A stretch of DNA of 64,000 bases from Sphaerisporangium rufum (GCF_016863395.1 NZ_BOOU01000024.1:62001-126000); one strand, 5' to 3'. Numbered from the stretch's first letter, positions 1 to 8,524 are shown. Notes: a model not told the origin generated them from the letters alone. Translations and numbers: made by a program.

Positions 1-274
1 GGAGGTCATGTGGGAGCTGCCGCGCTTCCGCCGGATCTGGCGGGTCTGCACGGTGCTGTGGGGCATCGGGCTGCTGGCCGACGCGGCGGTGCGGGTCGTC
101 ATGGCCTACACCCTGCCGCTGGACACCGTGCCCGGCCTGACCGCCGCGCAGTACGTGGTGTTCGTGCTGCTCATGCAGGTCGTCATGAACGTCTACCTGG
201 TGCCCTCCGGCGTCTACAACCAGTGGTCCCGCCTGTACGAGCCGCTCCGCGCCCGGCAGCGGGCCGGCGGCTGA
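1..274 (+). CDS. VC0807-like membrane protein, C-terminal part
   Basis: The frame is open from the window edge to the stop at 272-274, so this is the 3' end of a gene starting outside the window. The ATG at 8 directly follows GGAGGTC, too close to serve as its ribosome site. The visible 88 residues contain two hydrophobic segments (about residues 14-36 and 45-65) and the WELPRFRR/TVLWGIGLLADAAVR pattern typical of the end of VC0807-type multi-pass proteins, usually about 220 residues long. The function of that family is not established. The assignment is by pattern memory only. Confidence 0.55.
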   Translation, partial: EVMWELPRFRRIWRVCTVLWGIGLLADAAVRVVMAYTLPLDTVPGLTAAQYVVFVLLMQVVMNVYLVPSGVYNQWSRLYEPLRARQRAGG

Positions 275-298
275 ACCCGCCCTGATCCTTGAGCCGCT

Positions 299-450
299 CC
301 GTTCCCCGAACCTGCCGTGCCTCCGAACCTGCCCTGAGCCCTGAACCTGCCGTGCCTCTGAACCCGTCCTGAACCCCGAACCTGTCGTGACCCGAACCCG
401 CCCTGGACCCCGAACCTGCCGTGACCCCGAAGCCGCCTGAGCCTGGAGCG
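299..450. repeat. Degenerate short tandem repeats
   Basis: The intergenic stretch before the gene at 529 is made of imperfect copies of an 18-22 bp unit resembling CCCCGAACCTGCCGTG. At least six recognisable copies lie between about 299 and 440. No coding signal or hairpin is convincing here. It looks like a slippage-generated, GC-biased spacer. Confidence 0.6.
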
Positions 451-528
451 GCCCGAAGCCGCCGGGCCACCCTGATCCGTTCGCCGGCCCCAGGGCCGAT
501 CCGCAAGCCCACCCGTAAGGAGACACCC

Positions 529-978
529 ATGTCCGCCACCACCTCCCCGCCGCGCACCCCGGCGGCCACCCGGCGCGGGGCCCGCGCCCTGGCCGTGGCC
601 GGCGCGGCCGCCGCCGCGCTCGCCATCTGGGCCGTCGCGGTCGTCGCCGGCGTCCGGCTGGACGTCCACCAGAACGGCGCCGTCACGGAGGTCGGCCCGG
701 CGGCCGTCGCCGGGGTGGCGCTGGCCGCCGGCCTGGCCGGCTGGGCGGCACTCGCCATCCTGGACCGGACGGCCCCCCGGCGGGCCCGCACCGTCTGGAC
801 CGCGCTGGCCGGCATCGTGCTGGTGCTCTCGCTGGCCGGCCCGGTCACCGCCGCCGCGACCCCGGCCGCCATGGTCGTGCTGCTCGCCCTGCACCTGGCG
901 GTCGGCGCGGTGCTGATCTTCCTGCTCCCCGCCCGCCGGCGCCCCGGCCGGGGTGAAGTACCCGCCCGGACCGAGTAG
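529..978 (+). CDS. DUF6069-like small membrane protein
   Basis: This encodes a 149-residue protein with four hydrophobic segments at roughly residues 22-42, 62-83, 95-112 and 116-137, separated by basic loops, and a basic C-terminus (PARRRPGR). The size and layout match the actinobacterial DUF6069 family, whose role is unknown. The ATG at 529 is chosen because AAGGAGA lies six bases upstream; the longer frame from 421 runs through the repetitive spacer and is not credible. It is followed on the same strand, after about 45 bp, by another small membrane protein gene. Confidence 0.65.
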   Translation: MSATTSPPRTPAATRRGARALAVAGAAAAALAIWAVAVVAGVRLDVHQNGAVTEVGPAAVAGVALAAGLAGWAALAILDRTAPRRARTVWTALAGIVLVLSLAGPVTAAATPAAMVVLLALHLAVGAVLIFLLPARRRPGRGEVPARTE

Positions 979-1022
979 CCGTACTCAGGCGCCGGAGGCG
1001 GCCGGCGCCGCACCATCGATCC

Positions 1023-1313
1023 ATGAGCCGTCCCATACACAACACCATGACCGGCGCCTACTACGCGCAGTGCGTCCTGTCCTTCGGGCTCTCGCTGGTG
1101 AGCGTGGTCCTCGGCATCGCCTACCTCCCGGTCGGCCCCTGGGTGCGCGCCTTTCTCGCCGTGGCGGTCCTCTACACGGTGACCTCGGCCTTCGTGCTGG
1201 CCAAGTGCGTGCGCGACCGGCAGGAGGTCACCACCATGTCCAGCCGCGTCGACCAGGCGCGGCTGGACCGCCTGCTCTCCGAGCACGACCCCTTCAAGGT
1301 CGACACCCCCTGA
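1023..1313 (+). CDS. YiaA/YiaB-family inner membrane protein
   Basis: This 96-residue protein has two closely spaced transmembrane helices (about residues 15-33 and 40-61) and a short charged tail (RVDQARLDRLLSEHDPF). That is the two-helix YiaAB arrangement. YiaA/B-type proteins have no firmly assigned reaction; they appear in stress-related membrane contexts. The start at 1023 gives a normal-length protein, and no strong Shine-Dalgarno sequence is visible. It is convergent with the two-component pair that ends at 1483. Confidence 0.7.
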   Translation: MSRPIHNTMTGAYYAQCVLSFGLSLVSVVLGIAYLPVGPWVRAFLAVAVLYTVTSAFVLAKCVRDRQEVTTMSSRVDQARLDRLLSEHDPFKVDTP

Positions 1314-1482
1314 CGGCGGCCGCCGTCCCGGCGGCCCGGTCAGGACGCCGGGACGGGTCGCGCCCCGTCCAGAACCGCTCGTACGCGGTGCCGTCCGGGC
1401 CGGCCGCCACGACCGGGCCGAGCGGGACCCTCACCCCGGCCCCGCCGGGATCTCGGCCATGGCCGCCGCGCGGCGGAGGCCG

Positions 1483-2130
1483 TCAGGCGTCATCCAGGCC
1501 GCGCTCGATCGCGTACCTGGTCAGCTCCACCCGGTTGTGCAGGCGCAGCTTGGTGAGGGTGTTCTGCACGTGGTTCTGCACGGTGCGGTGCGACAGCACC
1601 AGCCGCTCGGCGATCTGCTTGTACGACAGGCCCTTGGCCACCAGCCGGAGCACCTCGGTCTCCCGCTCGGTCAGCCGGGGGCCGTCGTCCGGCGCGGCCC
1701 GGCCGGCCAGCCGGCGGTACTCGCCGAGCACCAGCCCGGCCAGGCCGGGGGTGAACACCGGGTCGCCGCCGGCCGTCCGCCGCACCGCGTCCAGGAACTC
1801 CGCCCGGCCCGCCGACTTCACCAGGTAACCGGAGGCGCCGGCCTTGACCGCCTCCAGCACATCGTCCTGCTCGGCGCTCGCCGACAGCACCAGCACCCGC
1901 GGCGGGTCCGGCAGGGCGGCCAGCCCGCGGGCCACCTCGGCGCCCGGCAGGTCGGGTAGCCGCAGGTCCAGCACCACGACGTCCGGACGGACGGCCGCCG
2001 CCACCCGAAGCGCCTGCCGGCCCTCGCCGACGGCGGCGGCCACCTCGTATCCCGCCTCGGCCAGGTCGCGGGCCACCGCGTCCCGCCACATGGGGTGGTC
2101 GTCCACGACCATCACGCGCAGCCCGCTCAC
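1483..2130 (-). CDS. NarL/FixJ-family response regulator
   Basis: The 215 residues comprise an N-terminal receiver domain (about 1-120) and a C-terminal LuxR-type helix-turn-helix (about 150-205). The acidic pair D10-D11, the phospho-acceptor D55 in VVLDLRLPD and the conserved lysine near 105 (YLVKSA) are all present. The HTH shows LTERETEVLRLVAKGLS and SHRTVQNHV. Nine bases separate its start from the stop of the upstream histidine kinase gene, so the two form an operon and a cognate pair. It should bind DNA as a dimer when phosphorylated. The target genes are unknown. Confidence 0.92.
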   Translation of the reverse strand: MSGLRVMVVDDHPMWRDAVARDLAEAGYEVAAAVGEGRQALRVAAAVRPDVVVLDLRLPDLPGAEVARGLAALPDPPRVLVLSASAEQDDVLEAVKAGASGYLVKSAGRAEFLDAVRRTAGGDPVFTPGLAGLVLGEYRRLAGRAAPDDGPRLTERETEVLRLVAKGLSYKQIAERLVLSHRTVQNHVQNTLTKLRLHNRVELTRYAIERGLDDA

Positions 2131-2139
2131 GGGCCAACC

Positions 2140-3270
2140 TTAGAGCGGATCCACCGGGACGGTCAGCTCCACCTCGGTGCCCTGCCCCGGGACGGTGACG
2201 AAGCGCGACCGGCCGCCCAGCGCCGCGACCCGGCCGCGGATGGACTGCGCCACCCCGAGCCGGCCCTCGGCCGCCGCCTCGGCCAGCCGGCCCGGCGCGA
2301 TGCCCGGCCCATCGTCGCGGACCGTCACGGTCACCTCGCCGTCCCCCTCCTCGGCCAGCACCCACGCCCGGGCGTCCGGCCCGCAGTGCCGCGCCACGTT
2401 GTCCAGCGCCGCCGCGGTGGCCGCGGCCAGTTCGCGGGCGGCCGCGGCCGGCACCAGCAGCGGGCCGGCCGGGGTGGACACGGTGACCGAGGCCGAGCCG
2501 TGCCCGCGCAGCAGCGCGGCCAGATCCGCCCGCCCGGCGCCGCCCGGCCGGTCCGCGGGCGGCGGACCACCGCGGACCAGCTCGCGCAGCACCGCCTCCT
2601 GCTCGCCGGCCAGCCGCCCGAGCTCGGCCGCCTCGCCGCCGATCTCCAGGCCGCGCCGCTGCACCAGGGCGAGCACCTGCAGCACCGAGTCGTGGATGCC
2701 GCGGGCCAGCCGCTCGCGTTCCCGGCCGGCCGCCGCCATCTCGGTGGCCCGCTGCATCCGCTCCTCGGCACGCCGGCTGAGCCGGGAGACGTGCCCGACC
2801 ACGGCACCGGCCAGCAGCAGCAACACGGCTCCGTTCGCCGGCGCAGACAGGTCCAGGCCGCGCGCGCCGGCCAGGCCGCGCAGCCACAGGTTCGCGGCGG
2901 CCACCACGACGCCGGCGGCGATCCCGGCGCGGCGGCCGCCGTGCACCGCCCAGGCCAGCACCGGGCCCGCCACCCAGGTGGCGGTGAGCGGCATCACCCC
3001 GGCCGACCCCGCCGCGGGACCCTGCACGTACGGCGAGGCGAGCAGGCAGGCCAGGGTGACCAGCAGGTCGGCGGCCAGCAGCGGCCGGGCGCGCCGCGCC
3101 GGGTAGGCGATCCCGGTGACCGCCGTCCACCCGGCCATCACGCCGATGACCAGCCAGCCGGCCGCCGGGTGCGGGTAGCCGTCCGCCCCGGCCAGCAGCA
3201 GCGCGGCGTAGCCGAGCGAGGCGACCCGGAACACCGCGACGGCGCGCCAGAACGACGCCTCGACGCCCAT
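2140..3270 (-). CDS. MacS-like sensor histidine kinase
   Basis: This 376-residue protein has an N-terminal membrane region with about five to six hydrophobic segments (residues 10-160). A dimerisation helix follows carrying the phospho-acceptor H193 in RLARGIHDSVLQVL, then a GHKL ATPase domain with the N-box (ALDNVARH) and G-boxes (DDGPGIAPG and RLGVAQSIRGR). The layout fits HPK7-type kinases with a DUF5931-like sensor, called MacS in corynebacteria. The ATG at 3270 is used because the upstream extension is arginine-rich and featureless. It lies just upstream of its partner response regulator; the signal is unknown. Confidence 0.88.
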   Translation of the reverse strand: MGVEASFWRAVAVFRVASLGYAALLLAGADGYPHPAAGWLVIGVMAGWTAVTGIAYPARRARPLLAADLLVTLACLLASPYVQGPAAGSAGVMPLTATWVAGPVLAWAVHGGRRAGIAAGVVVAAANLWLRGLAGARGLDLSAPANGAVLLLLAGAVVGHVSRLSRRAEERMQRATEMAAAGRERERLARGIHDSVLQVLALVQRRGLEIGGEAAELGRLAGEQEAVLRELVRGGPPPADRPGGAGRADLAALLRGHGSASVTVSTPAGPLLVPAAAARELAAATAAALDNVARHCGPDARAWVLAEEGDGEVTVTVRDDGPGIAPGRLAEAAAEGRLGVAQSIRGRVAALGGRSRFVTVPGQGTEVELTVPVDPL

Positions 3271-3631
3271 CAGCCGGCCGGCCGGCCCCGGCGCCGGGGC
3301 CGTGCCGGGGCGAGAACGGGCATCAGGACGGCGTCGTACCGCCCGCCCTCCCCGCGCGCCGGCCCCTCGCCGGCGCGCGGTTCCGGCAGCCCTGGCACGG
3401 CCGCAGGGCCGGCCGGCCGTAGTACCACCCGCCTGCCGATAAGGGGGGGTTCGTCGGCGAAAGCCATGGGAGATGGCTACCACCCGCCGCCGGCGGCGGC
3501 AATCCGATCACCCCGCCGCCGGCCGATCCGCCACCATCACCGGCCCAGCTCAGGGAGAGGTGCGCATTTCTTTACGTTTGAGATCCGTGTACGGGAAAGA
3601 GGGGGTGGCGAGGAACGAAGGAGGCAATTCC

Positions 3632-3910
3632 ATGACCATAGCCGGCAGCATTTTCCTGATCATGCTCGGCGCCATCCTCACATGGGCGGTCGAGTTCGAC
3701 CTCGCGGGTGTCGACATCAACGTGGTCGGCGTCATCCTGATGCTCGGCGGCATCGCCGGTCTGCTGTTCGGCATCTGGCGGCTCACCAACGCCCGCCGGA
3801 CCGCCGTGACCACCCGCACCGGCGTCGCGCCCGCCGGCCAGGTGTACCCCGGCGAGACCGCCCGGACCCAGGTCTACGAGGAGCGCCGCTACGACGACCC
3901 GATCGTCTGA
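3632..3910 (+). CDS. DUF6458-like small membrane protein
   Basis: The 92-residue product has two transmembrane helices (about residues 4-22 and 30-47) with DLAGVDINVVGVILMLGG between them, followed by a hydrophilic tail ending in RRYDDPIV. This pattern matches the actinobacterial DUF6458 family of unknown role. AAGGAGG at 3618-3624 lies eight bases before the ATG at 3632, which settles the start; the longer frame from 3473 is rejected. It is monocistronic. Confidence 0.75.
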   Translation: MTIAGSIFLIMLGAILTWAVEFDLAGVDINVVGVILMLGGIAGLLFGIWRLTNARRTAVTTRTGVAPAGQVYPGETARTQVYEERRYDDPIV

Positions 3911-4254
3911 CCCGCCACGCCGACGGCAGGGCGGGCGGGTGGCCCGGCACGGCGCCGGGCAGGTGTGAAGAACATGGAAGAACAGCCGGTGCCATGGCAC
4001 CGGATGGCGGGGCAGGGGAAGCGCGTTTCCCCGGCGGCGGCACGGCCGCCCCGTTCGACGGCGAGCGGGCCCCGCCGGAGGCACCGGCGGGCCCGGCCCG
4101 CCGGCAGACAGCGAGGGCTCCGGTCCGGCCGGACCGGAGCCCGGGACGACGCCGGCCACGGGCCGGCCTTTTTCATGCGCGGACCAGGTCCGGCCGGACC
4201 GGTTAGAGGCCCGTCCCTGCGGGTAGCTGGGGTTTCACGGCAAAGGAGGGCGCG
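3911..4254. other. Non-coding spacer with perfect palindromes
   Basis: No gene is seen. The spacer holds an 18-bp perfect palindrome (3986-4003, CCGGTGCCATGGCACCGG), a 28-bp perfect palindrome (4115-4142, centred on GGTCCGGCCGGACC), a terminator hairpin (listed separately) and another GGTCCGGCCGGACC copy at 4189-4202 just before the ribosome site of the next gene. The repeated palindrome could be a protein-binding site or simply GC-rich hairpins. Confidence 0.6.
4151..4173 (+). terminator. Intrinsic terminator
   Basis: A seven-base-pair stem (GCCGGCC, loop ACG, GGCCGGC) is followed directly by CTTTTT. It could end transcription from the gene at 3632, about 240 bp upstream. Confidence 0.6.
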
Positions 4255-4665
4255 ATGGCGGACATCACCAACCGTACGCAGGACACGTTGACCGACGTGA
4301 AGAAGAACGCCGGCGATCTGGCGGCGAAGGCAGGAGACAAGGCGGGCGTGCTGGCCGCCAAGGCGGGCGACAAGGCCGGCGAGCTGGCGGCCAAGGCCGG
4401 CGACACCGCGAGCGTGATCGCCGCCAAGGCCGGGGACAAGGCCGGCGAGCTGTCCGCCAAGGTCGGTGCGCAGGCCGAGGTGCTGGCGGCCAAGGCCGGC
4501 GGCAAGACCGGCGAGCTGGCCGGCAAGGCCCGCGAGAACCTGCCCGACGAGGTGCGCGGCCTCACCGACAAGGCCGTCGCCCAGGCGCGGAACCGCCCGT
4601 GGGCCGCCGCCGCGGCGGTCGCCGGCGTGCTGCTCCTGCTGCGGATGCTGCGGAGGAAGAAGTAA
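4255..4665 (+). CDS. LEA-like repeat protein with membrane tail
   Basis: This 136-residue protein is dominated by about eight imperfect repeats of an 11-12 residue amphipathic unit, AAKAGDKAGELA, between residues 17 and 95. A predicted C-terminal helix (PWAAAAAVAGVLLLLRML) ends in RRKK. Such repeats resemble group-3 LEA or apolipoprotein helices, and the tail resembles DUF883/ElaB anchors, so a membrane-associated stress role is inferred. AAAGGAGG lies seven bases before the ATG. The next gene starts three bases downstream, so the two are co-transcribed. Confidence 0.75.
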   Translation: MADITNRTQDTLTDVKKNAGDLAAKAGDKAGVLAAKAGDKAGELAAKAGDTASVIAAKAGDKAGELSAKVGAQAEVLAAKAGGKTGELAGKARENLPDEVRGLTDKAVAQARNRPWAAAAAVAGVLLLLRMLRRKK

Positions 4666-4667
4666 TC

Positions 4668-4931
4668 GTGAAGAAGATGGCCTACAGGTCCGTCGGCCTG
4701 CTGTCCGGTGTGGTCGGCGGCTACCTGTCGAGTCTGGTGTTCAAGCAGGTGTGGAAGCTGGTCGCCGGCAAGGACGACACCCCGGAGGCCACCTCCACCG
4801 AGTACGGCTGGGGCGAGGTGCTGGTCGCGGCCGCCGTGCAGGGCGCGATCTTCGGCGTGGTCAGGGCCGCGATCGATCGCGCCAGCGCCGAGACCGTGCA
4901 CAGCGCCACCGGCACCTGGCCGGGCGACTGA
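4668..4931 (+). CDS. DUF4235 domain protein
   Basis: The 87-residue product contains YLSSLVFKQVWKLVAGKDDTPE and EVLVAAAVQGAIFGVVRAAIDR, which match the actinobacterial DUF4235 family of two-helix membrane proteins. The GTG at 4668 is preceded by GGAGG inside the end of the LEA-like gene and starts three bases after its stop, indicating translational coupling. The function is unknown; the pairing with a LEA-like anchor protein suggests an envelope stress operon. Confidence 0.8.
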   Translation: MKKMAYRSVGLLSGVVGGYLSSLVFKQVWKLVAGKDDTPEATSTEYGWGEVLVAAAVQGAIFGVVRAAIDRASAETVHSATGTWPGD

Positions 4932-4952
4932 CGGCCGGGCGGCAGCCCGGGA

Positions 4953-4997
4953 GGCCGGTGGGCGGCGGAGCATCTCCGCCGCCCACCGGCCTTCTTC
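4953..4997 (+). terminator. Strong intrinsic terminator
   Basis: An 18-bp perfect stem (GGCCGGTGGGCGGCGGAG at 4953-4970, loop CAT, complement 4974-4991) is followed by TTCTTC. It lies about 20 bp after the DUF4235 stop and ends that two-gene operon. Confidence 0.8.
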
Positions 4998-5258
4998 ACG
5001 CCTTCCGAATGCCCGCCTGTGCTCCCGCCTGCCAGATACCTGAGCGTTTCCGGCCTTTCTGGGCCCGGGGCGTTCTCCCGCCTTCCGGCGCTTCCACGGC
5101 GCACGACGCTTGACGCGCCATCGCGCCCTCCCGGACGCCTGGCGCGCTGTCGTGCCCCTTCCGGACGGCCGGGCGCGCTTTTGCCCGTCCGGCGGCACGT
5201 GCCGGACACGGCGGCGCCGGCGCCCCCGGAGGGACGCCGGCGCCGGTGCGAAGCGACG
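4998..5258. other. Spacer with hairpin after the SDR gene
   Basis: No gene is seen. A perfect ten-base-pair hairpin at 5213-5244 (GGCGCCGGCG, 12-base loop, complement) lies just past the stop of the minus-strand SDR gene. It lacks a clear U-tract on either strand but may act as its terminator. CCTTCCGG-type short repeats fill 5030-5190. Confidence 0.5.
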
Positions 5259-6257
5259 TCAGCGGCGGGCGGCCCGCAGCGCGAGCAGCGCCGCGGCCGC
5301 GGCACCCGCCCCGGCCGCCACCTTGTTGCGGTTCTGGGACAGCCAGACCTGCACGCTGCGGTCCTTGGACTTGGTGTCGAAGCTGCCGTGCGCCCCGTAG
5401 TCGCGGTCCTCGTCGGCCGGCTCCCACAGGTTGCCCACCCCGGTCGGCGGCTTCTCGTCGGTCTGCTGCGACCCGACGCCGGTCTTGCCCAGGTAGCGGT
5501 CGATCAGCCCCGGGATGAACTTCTGGCCGATGATCGTGGCCGCCGTGCTGCCGCCCACCCAGTACTCCCGGCGGGCCGGATGCTCGGCCGCGTACACGAT
5601 CGCCTGGGCGGCGACCTCCGGCTGGAAGATCGGCGGCACCGGCTGCGGATGCCGGCCCAGCCGCGACAGCACCCAGTCGAACTGCGGGGTGTTCACCGCC
5701 GGCAGCTGGACCATAGTGATCTTGATGCCGCTGCCCTGGTGCAGCAGCTCGGTGCGCACCGACTCGGTGAACCCCTTCATCGCGTGCTTGGACCCGCAGT
5801 ACGCGGCCTGCAGCGGGATGCCGCGATAGGCCAGCGCCGACCCGGTCTGCACGATGACACCCTGGTCGCGCTCGCGCATCCGCTTCAGCGCCGCCCGGGT
5901 GCCCCACACGTACCCCAGGTACGTCACCGCCGTCGTCCGCTCGAACTCGGCCGGCTCCACCTCCAGGAACGGCGCGAAGACCGAGGAGAACGCGACGTTG
6001 ATCCACACGTCGATCGGGCCGAGCTCCCGCTCGATCGCGTCGGCGGCCGCGTCCACCTGCTCGTGGTCGGCCATGTCCGCCGGGAAGACCTTGGCCGTCC
6101 CGCCCTCGACCCCCACCTCGGTGGCCGCGGTCGCCAGCCCGGTCTCCCCCCGGGCGATCAGGGCGACCTTCGCCCCCTTCACGCCCAGCATCCGGACGAC
6201 CGCGCGCCCGACGCCACCGCTGGCGCCGGTCACCACGACGACTTTGCCGCTCAACAT
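5259..6257 (-). CDS. SDR-family oxidoreductase with C-terminal extension
   Basis: The 332-residue protein carries a classical short-chain dehydrogenase fold. It has the nucleotide motif TGASGGVG at residues 10-17, catalytic S140, and Y153-x3-K157 in AYCGSKHAMKG. It uses NAD(P)H; the substrate is not evident. After about residue 265 the core is extended by a hydrophilic region and a short hydrophobic, basic tail (GAAAAALLALRAARR) that could tether it to the membrane. This long form recurs among actinobacterial SDRs. It is probably co-transcribed with the small membrane gene at 6274-6531, 16 bp upstream of its start. Confidence 0.9.
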   Translation of the reverse strand: MLSGKVVVVTGASGGVGRAVVRMLGVKGAKVALIARGETGLATAATEVGVEGGTAKVFPADMADHEQVDAAADAIERELGPIDVWINVAFSSVFAPFLEVEPAEFERTTAVTYLGYVWGTRAALKRMRERDQGVIVQTGSALAYRGIPLQAAYCGSKHAMKGFTESVRTELLHQGSGIKITMVQLPAVNTPQFDWVLSRLGRHPQPVPPIFQPEVAAQAIVYAAEHPARREYWVGGSTAATIIGQKFIPGLIDRYLGKTGVGSQQTDEKPPTGVGNLWEPADEDRDYGAHGSFDTKSKDRSVQVWLSQNRNKVAAGAGAAAAALLALRAARR

Positions 6258-6273
6258 GTTCGGTTCCTTCCGG

Positions 6274-6531
6274 TCAGCCGGTGGATTGCGGCCCAGTGCC
6301 CAGCCGGCGCTGGCGCCGCACGGCGAGCACCACGTCCACGACGGCCGCCACCGCCACCACGGCCGCCACGATCGTCACGACCGTCAGCCCCATGATCAGT
6401 GACAGCACGCCGACGGCGAAGGCCAAGAAGATCACGAACGACCCCAGCCGGACATGGATCAGATCCCGGGGCGTGGCCGCGGTCATGGGCCTGCCGCGCT
6501 CCGACCGCTGTTCCGGTGTCTCGTACGTCAT
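6274..6531 (-). CDS. Small two-helix membrane protein
   Basis: This 85-residue protein has two adjacent hydrophobic helices (about residues 30-50 and 52-68) rich in Val and Ala and a basic C-terminus (RRQRRLGTG). I do not recognise a named family with confidence. The ATG at 6531 is preceded on the minus strand by a purine-rich AAAGGGGG stretch; the longer frame to 6624 lacks support. It lies upstream of the SDR gene in the same direction, consistent with an operon. Confidence 0.6.
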   Translation of the reverse strand: MTYETPEQRSERGRPMTAATPRDLIHVRLGSFVIFLAFAVGVLSLIMGLTVVTIVAAVVAVAAVVDVVLAVRRQRRLGTGPQSTG

Positions 6532-6699
6532 CGGGCCCCCTTTCCGCTGAACGCTTCCCCTACCCGGCGAACCGCACGCCATGTCCAATACCGGGCAAGC
6601 GTCGGCCCGGGCCCCGCGTCGCATCCGTGGTGCTCATCGATCCATCTCCAGCTACCGCCCGCCCGGCCCGCCAAACCTGACCGGACGGCCGGCAGCCGA

Positions 6700-7917
6700 T
6701 CACGACGCCCGGCGGCCGGCCGGCACCCCGCCCCGCTCGGCCAGCACCTCCTCGTACACCGCGCACGTCCGGGCGGCGATCCGCGGCCAGCCGTACCGCT
6801 CCCGGGCCCGCTCCGCCCCGGCCAGCCCGTAGGAGGCCCGCAGATCCGGGTCCTCCAGCAGCATGTTCACCGCGGTGGCCAGCGTGCGCGGCGTGCGCGG
6901 CGGCACCAGCAGCCCGGTCACCCCGTTCACCACCGTCTCCCGCTGCCCGCCGACCGCCGACGCCACCACCGGCAGCCCGCAGGCCATCGCCTCCAGCGCC
7001 ACCATCCCGAACGGCTCGTACCACGGCACGCACACCGCCACGTCGGCCGACCGCATCAGCGCCGCCACGTCCGCCCGGCCCACCTGCCCGGTGAACCGCA
7101 CCCGGCCCGCCACCCCCGCCGTCGAGGCCAGCGCGCGCAGCCGCGCCACCTCCGGGTCACCGTCCAGCGCCCCCGGCGGCGGACCGCCCGCCACCACCAG
7201 CTCGGCGTCCGGCACCAGCCGCATCGCCTCGATCACCGTGCCCACCCCCTTGCGCGGCACCAGCCGCCCCAGCGACAGCACCCGGTGGCCGCGCGGCCGC
7301 GGCGCCACCGGCCCGGCCGGCCGGAACTCCGCGCCGTCCACCCCGCACGGCACCACCCGCACCGCGCTGCGCGGCGCGCCCATCCGGGCCAGCTCCGCCG
7401 CCTCGTCCGCGCAGGTCGCCACGATCCGGTCCGCGCCCCGGGCCACCGCGGCCTCCAGCGCCGGCCGCTGCCGCGGGCTGGTGTCGTCCCGCCCCTGGTG
7501 GCGGCGCTTCACCACGCCCAGCGCGTGGAAGGTGTGCACCACCGGCACCCCGGTGCCCGCCGCGGCCTCCAGCGCGGCCAGCCCGCTCATCCAGAAATGG
7601 CTGTGCACGACGTCCGGCGGCTGGAAAGCCCATCGGCGCCGCAGATATCGCGCGAAGTCCGGCACCCACGGCAGGATGTCGTCCTTCGGGATCGGGGCCG
7701 GCGGCCCGGCCGGCACGTGCACCACCGACACCCCCGGAGCGAACACGACCTCCTCCGGCGCGTCGAGGGACTCCCGCCGCGTGTACACCGTGACCTCGTG
7801 CCCGGCGGCGGCCAGGCCGCGGGCCAGCGCGGCCACGTGCACGTTCTGCCCGCCCGCGTCCACCCCGCCGAGCGTGGCGAGCGGGCTCGCGTGCTCCGAC
7901 ACCATCGCGATCTTCAC
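6700..7917 (-). CDS. GT4-family glycosyltransferase
   Basis: The 405-residue product has the GT-B fold signature of the MshA/sucrose-phosphate-synthase-like GT4 group. The N-terminal acceptor domain contains GGVDAGGQNVHVAALARGL (about 16-34) and VVHSHFWMSG. The C-terminal nucleotide-sugar domain contains VLSLGRLVPRKG and the PFGMVALEAMACGLPVV E-x7-E region. It should transfer a hexose from an NDP-sugar; the acceptor is unknown. The GTG at 7917 is preferred because AGAGGAG lies six bases upstream, whereas the frame open to 7953 has no ribosome site. It appears monocistronic. Confidence 0.85.
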   Translation of the reverse strand: MKIAMVSEHASPLATLGGVDAGGQNVHVAALARGLAAAGHEVTVYTRRESLDAPEEVVFAPGVSVVHVPAGPPAPIPKDDILPWVPDFARYLRRRWAFQPPDVVHSHFWMSGLAALEAAAGTGVPVVHTFHALGVVKRRHQGRDDTSPRQRPALEAAVARGADRIVATCADEAAELARMGAPRSAVRVVPCGVDGAEFRPAGPVAPRPRGHRVLSLGRLVPRKGVGTVIEAMRLVPDAELVVAGGPPPGALDGDPEVARLRALASTAGVAGRVRFTGQVGRADVAALMRSADVAVCVPWYEPFGMVALEAMACGLPVVASAVGGQRETVVNGVTGLLVPPRTPRTLATAVNMLLEDPDLRASYGLAGAERARERYGWPRIAARTCAVYEEVLAERGGVPAGRRAS

Positions 7918-8242
7918 TGGTCTCCTCTGGCTCGACCGGTCCTGCCGGGTCACCGGCTCGGGGCGCAGGGAGCCAGGAAGACCGCCCGGGACGCCGGAGC
8001 GGCTCGCGTCGAACGATGCCGCGCACCGGCCGGCTCACCGGCGGCCACGCGGGCAAGGCGACGGCGGGCCGCCGGAGTGCCGGCTCGTGGCGGGTGCACG
8101 GGCGTCAAGGTGCATGGCTCGTCGCCGGCGGGCGGTTCCGTCAGGCATCGCACCTATCCTGGGGAAGAAGGATCAAACCCCTCCGGTTTCGCCGCGACCC
8201 GCCCGGGCAGGCGAGATCACGTATCCGACGGGAGGGATGACC
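7918..8242. other. Divergent promoter region
   Basis: No gene is seen between the start of the glycosyltransferase (minus) and the BON-domain gene (plus). Promoters for both must lie here, but no clear -35/-10 pair stands out. Confidence 0.5.
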
Positions 8243-8524
8243 ATGTCAGACGAGGCCAGGCAGCAGGCCGCCTCGAGCCACGACGCCCCCCACTACGTCG
8301 CCGCCCGCGTGCAGCAGGCGCTCGCCGAGGACGAACGGACCAGCGAGCTGGGGGTCCGGGTGGACGTCCGCGGCGACGATCTCTACCTGCGCGGCCAGGT
8401 GGAGTGCGCCGAGCGCCGCGCCCGGATGACCGACGTGGCCGGCGAGAACGCCCCCGGGCTGAAGGTGCACAACGAGGTCACCGTGATGGAGGTAAGAGGA
8501 CCGGGGGAGGAGGAGACCCTGTGA
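8243..8524 (+). CDS. BON-domain protein
   Basis: This 93-residue protein contains one BON-like domain (about residues 17-78) with the characteristic LGVRVDVRGDDLYLRGQVECAERRARM and a valine-rich end (GLKVHNEVTVMEV). BON domains are thought to bind phospholipids or other ligands; there is no signal peptide, so it should be cytoplasmic. The second ATG (8243) is chosen because GGGAGG then sits about seven bases upstream, whereas at 8237 it would abut the codon. The stop overlaps the GTG of the next gene by four bases, so the two are translationally coupled. Confidence 0.75.
   Translation: MSDEARQQAASSHDAPHYVAARVQQALAEDERTSELGVRVDVRGDDLYLRGQVECAERRARMTDVAGENAPGLKVHNEVTVMEVRGPGEEETL

Noticed and set aside
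183-1286. Long minus-strand open frame opposite the first genes
   Set aside because: Its product is Arg/Gly/Ala low-complexity and it overlaps two supported plus-strand genes; a typical high-GC shadow frame.
1483-3270. Two-component pair as the DosR/DosS system for the dormancy cluster
   Set aside because: The kinase has a multi-pass membrane sensor rather than the GAF-haem domains of DosS, and it lies 55 kb away.
2095-4206. A 703-codon plus-strand open frame
   Set aside because: It runs antisense through the two-component genes and reads as His/Arg/Pro-rich nonsense.
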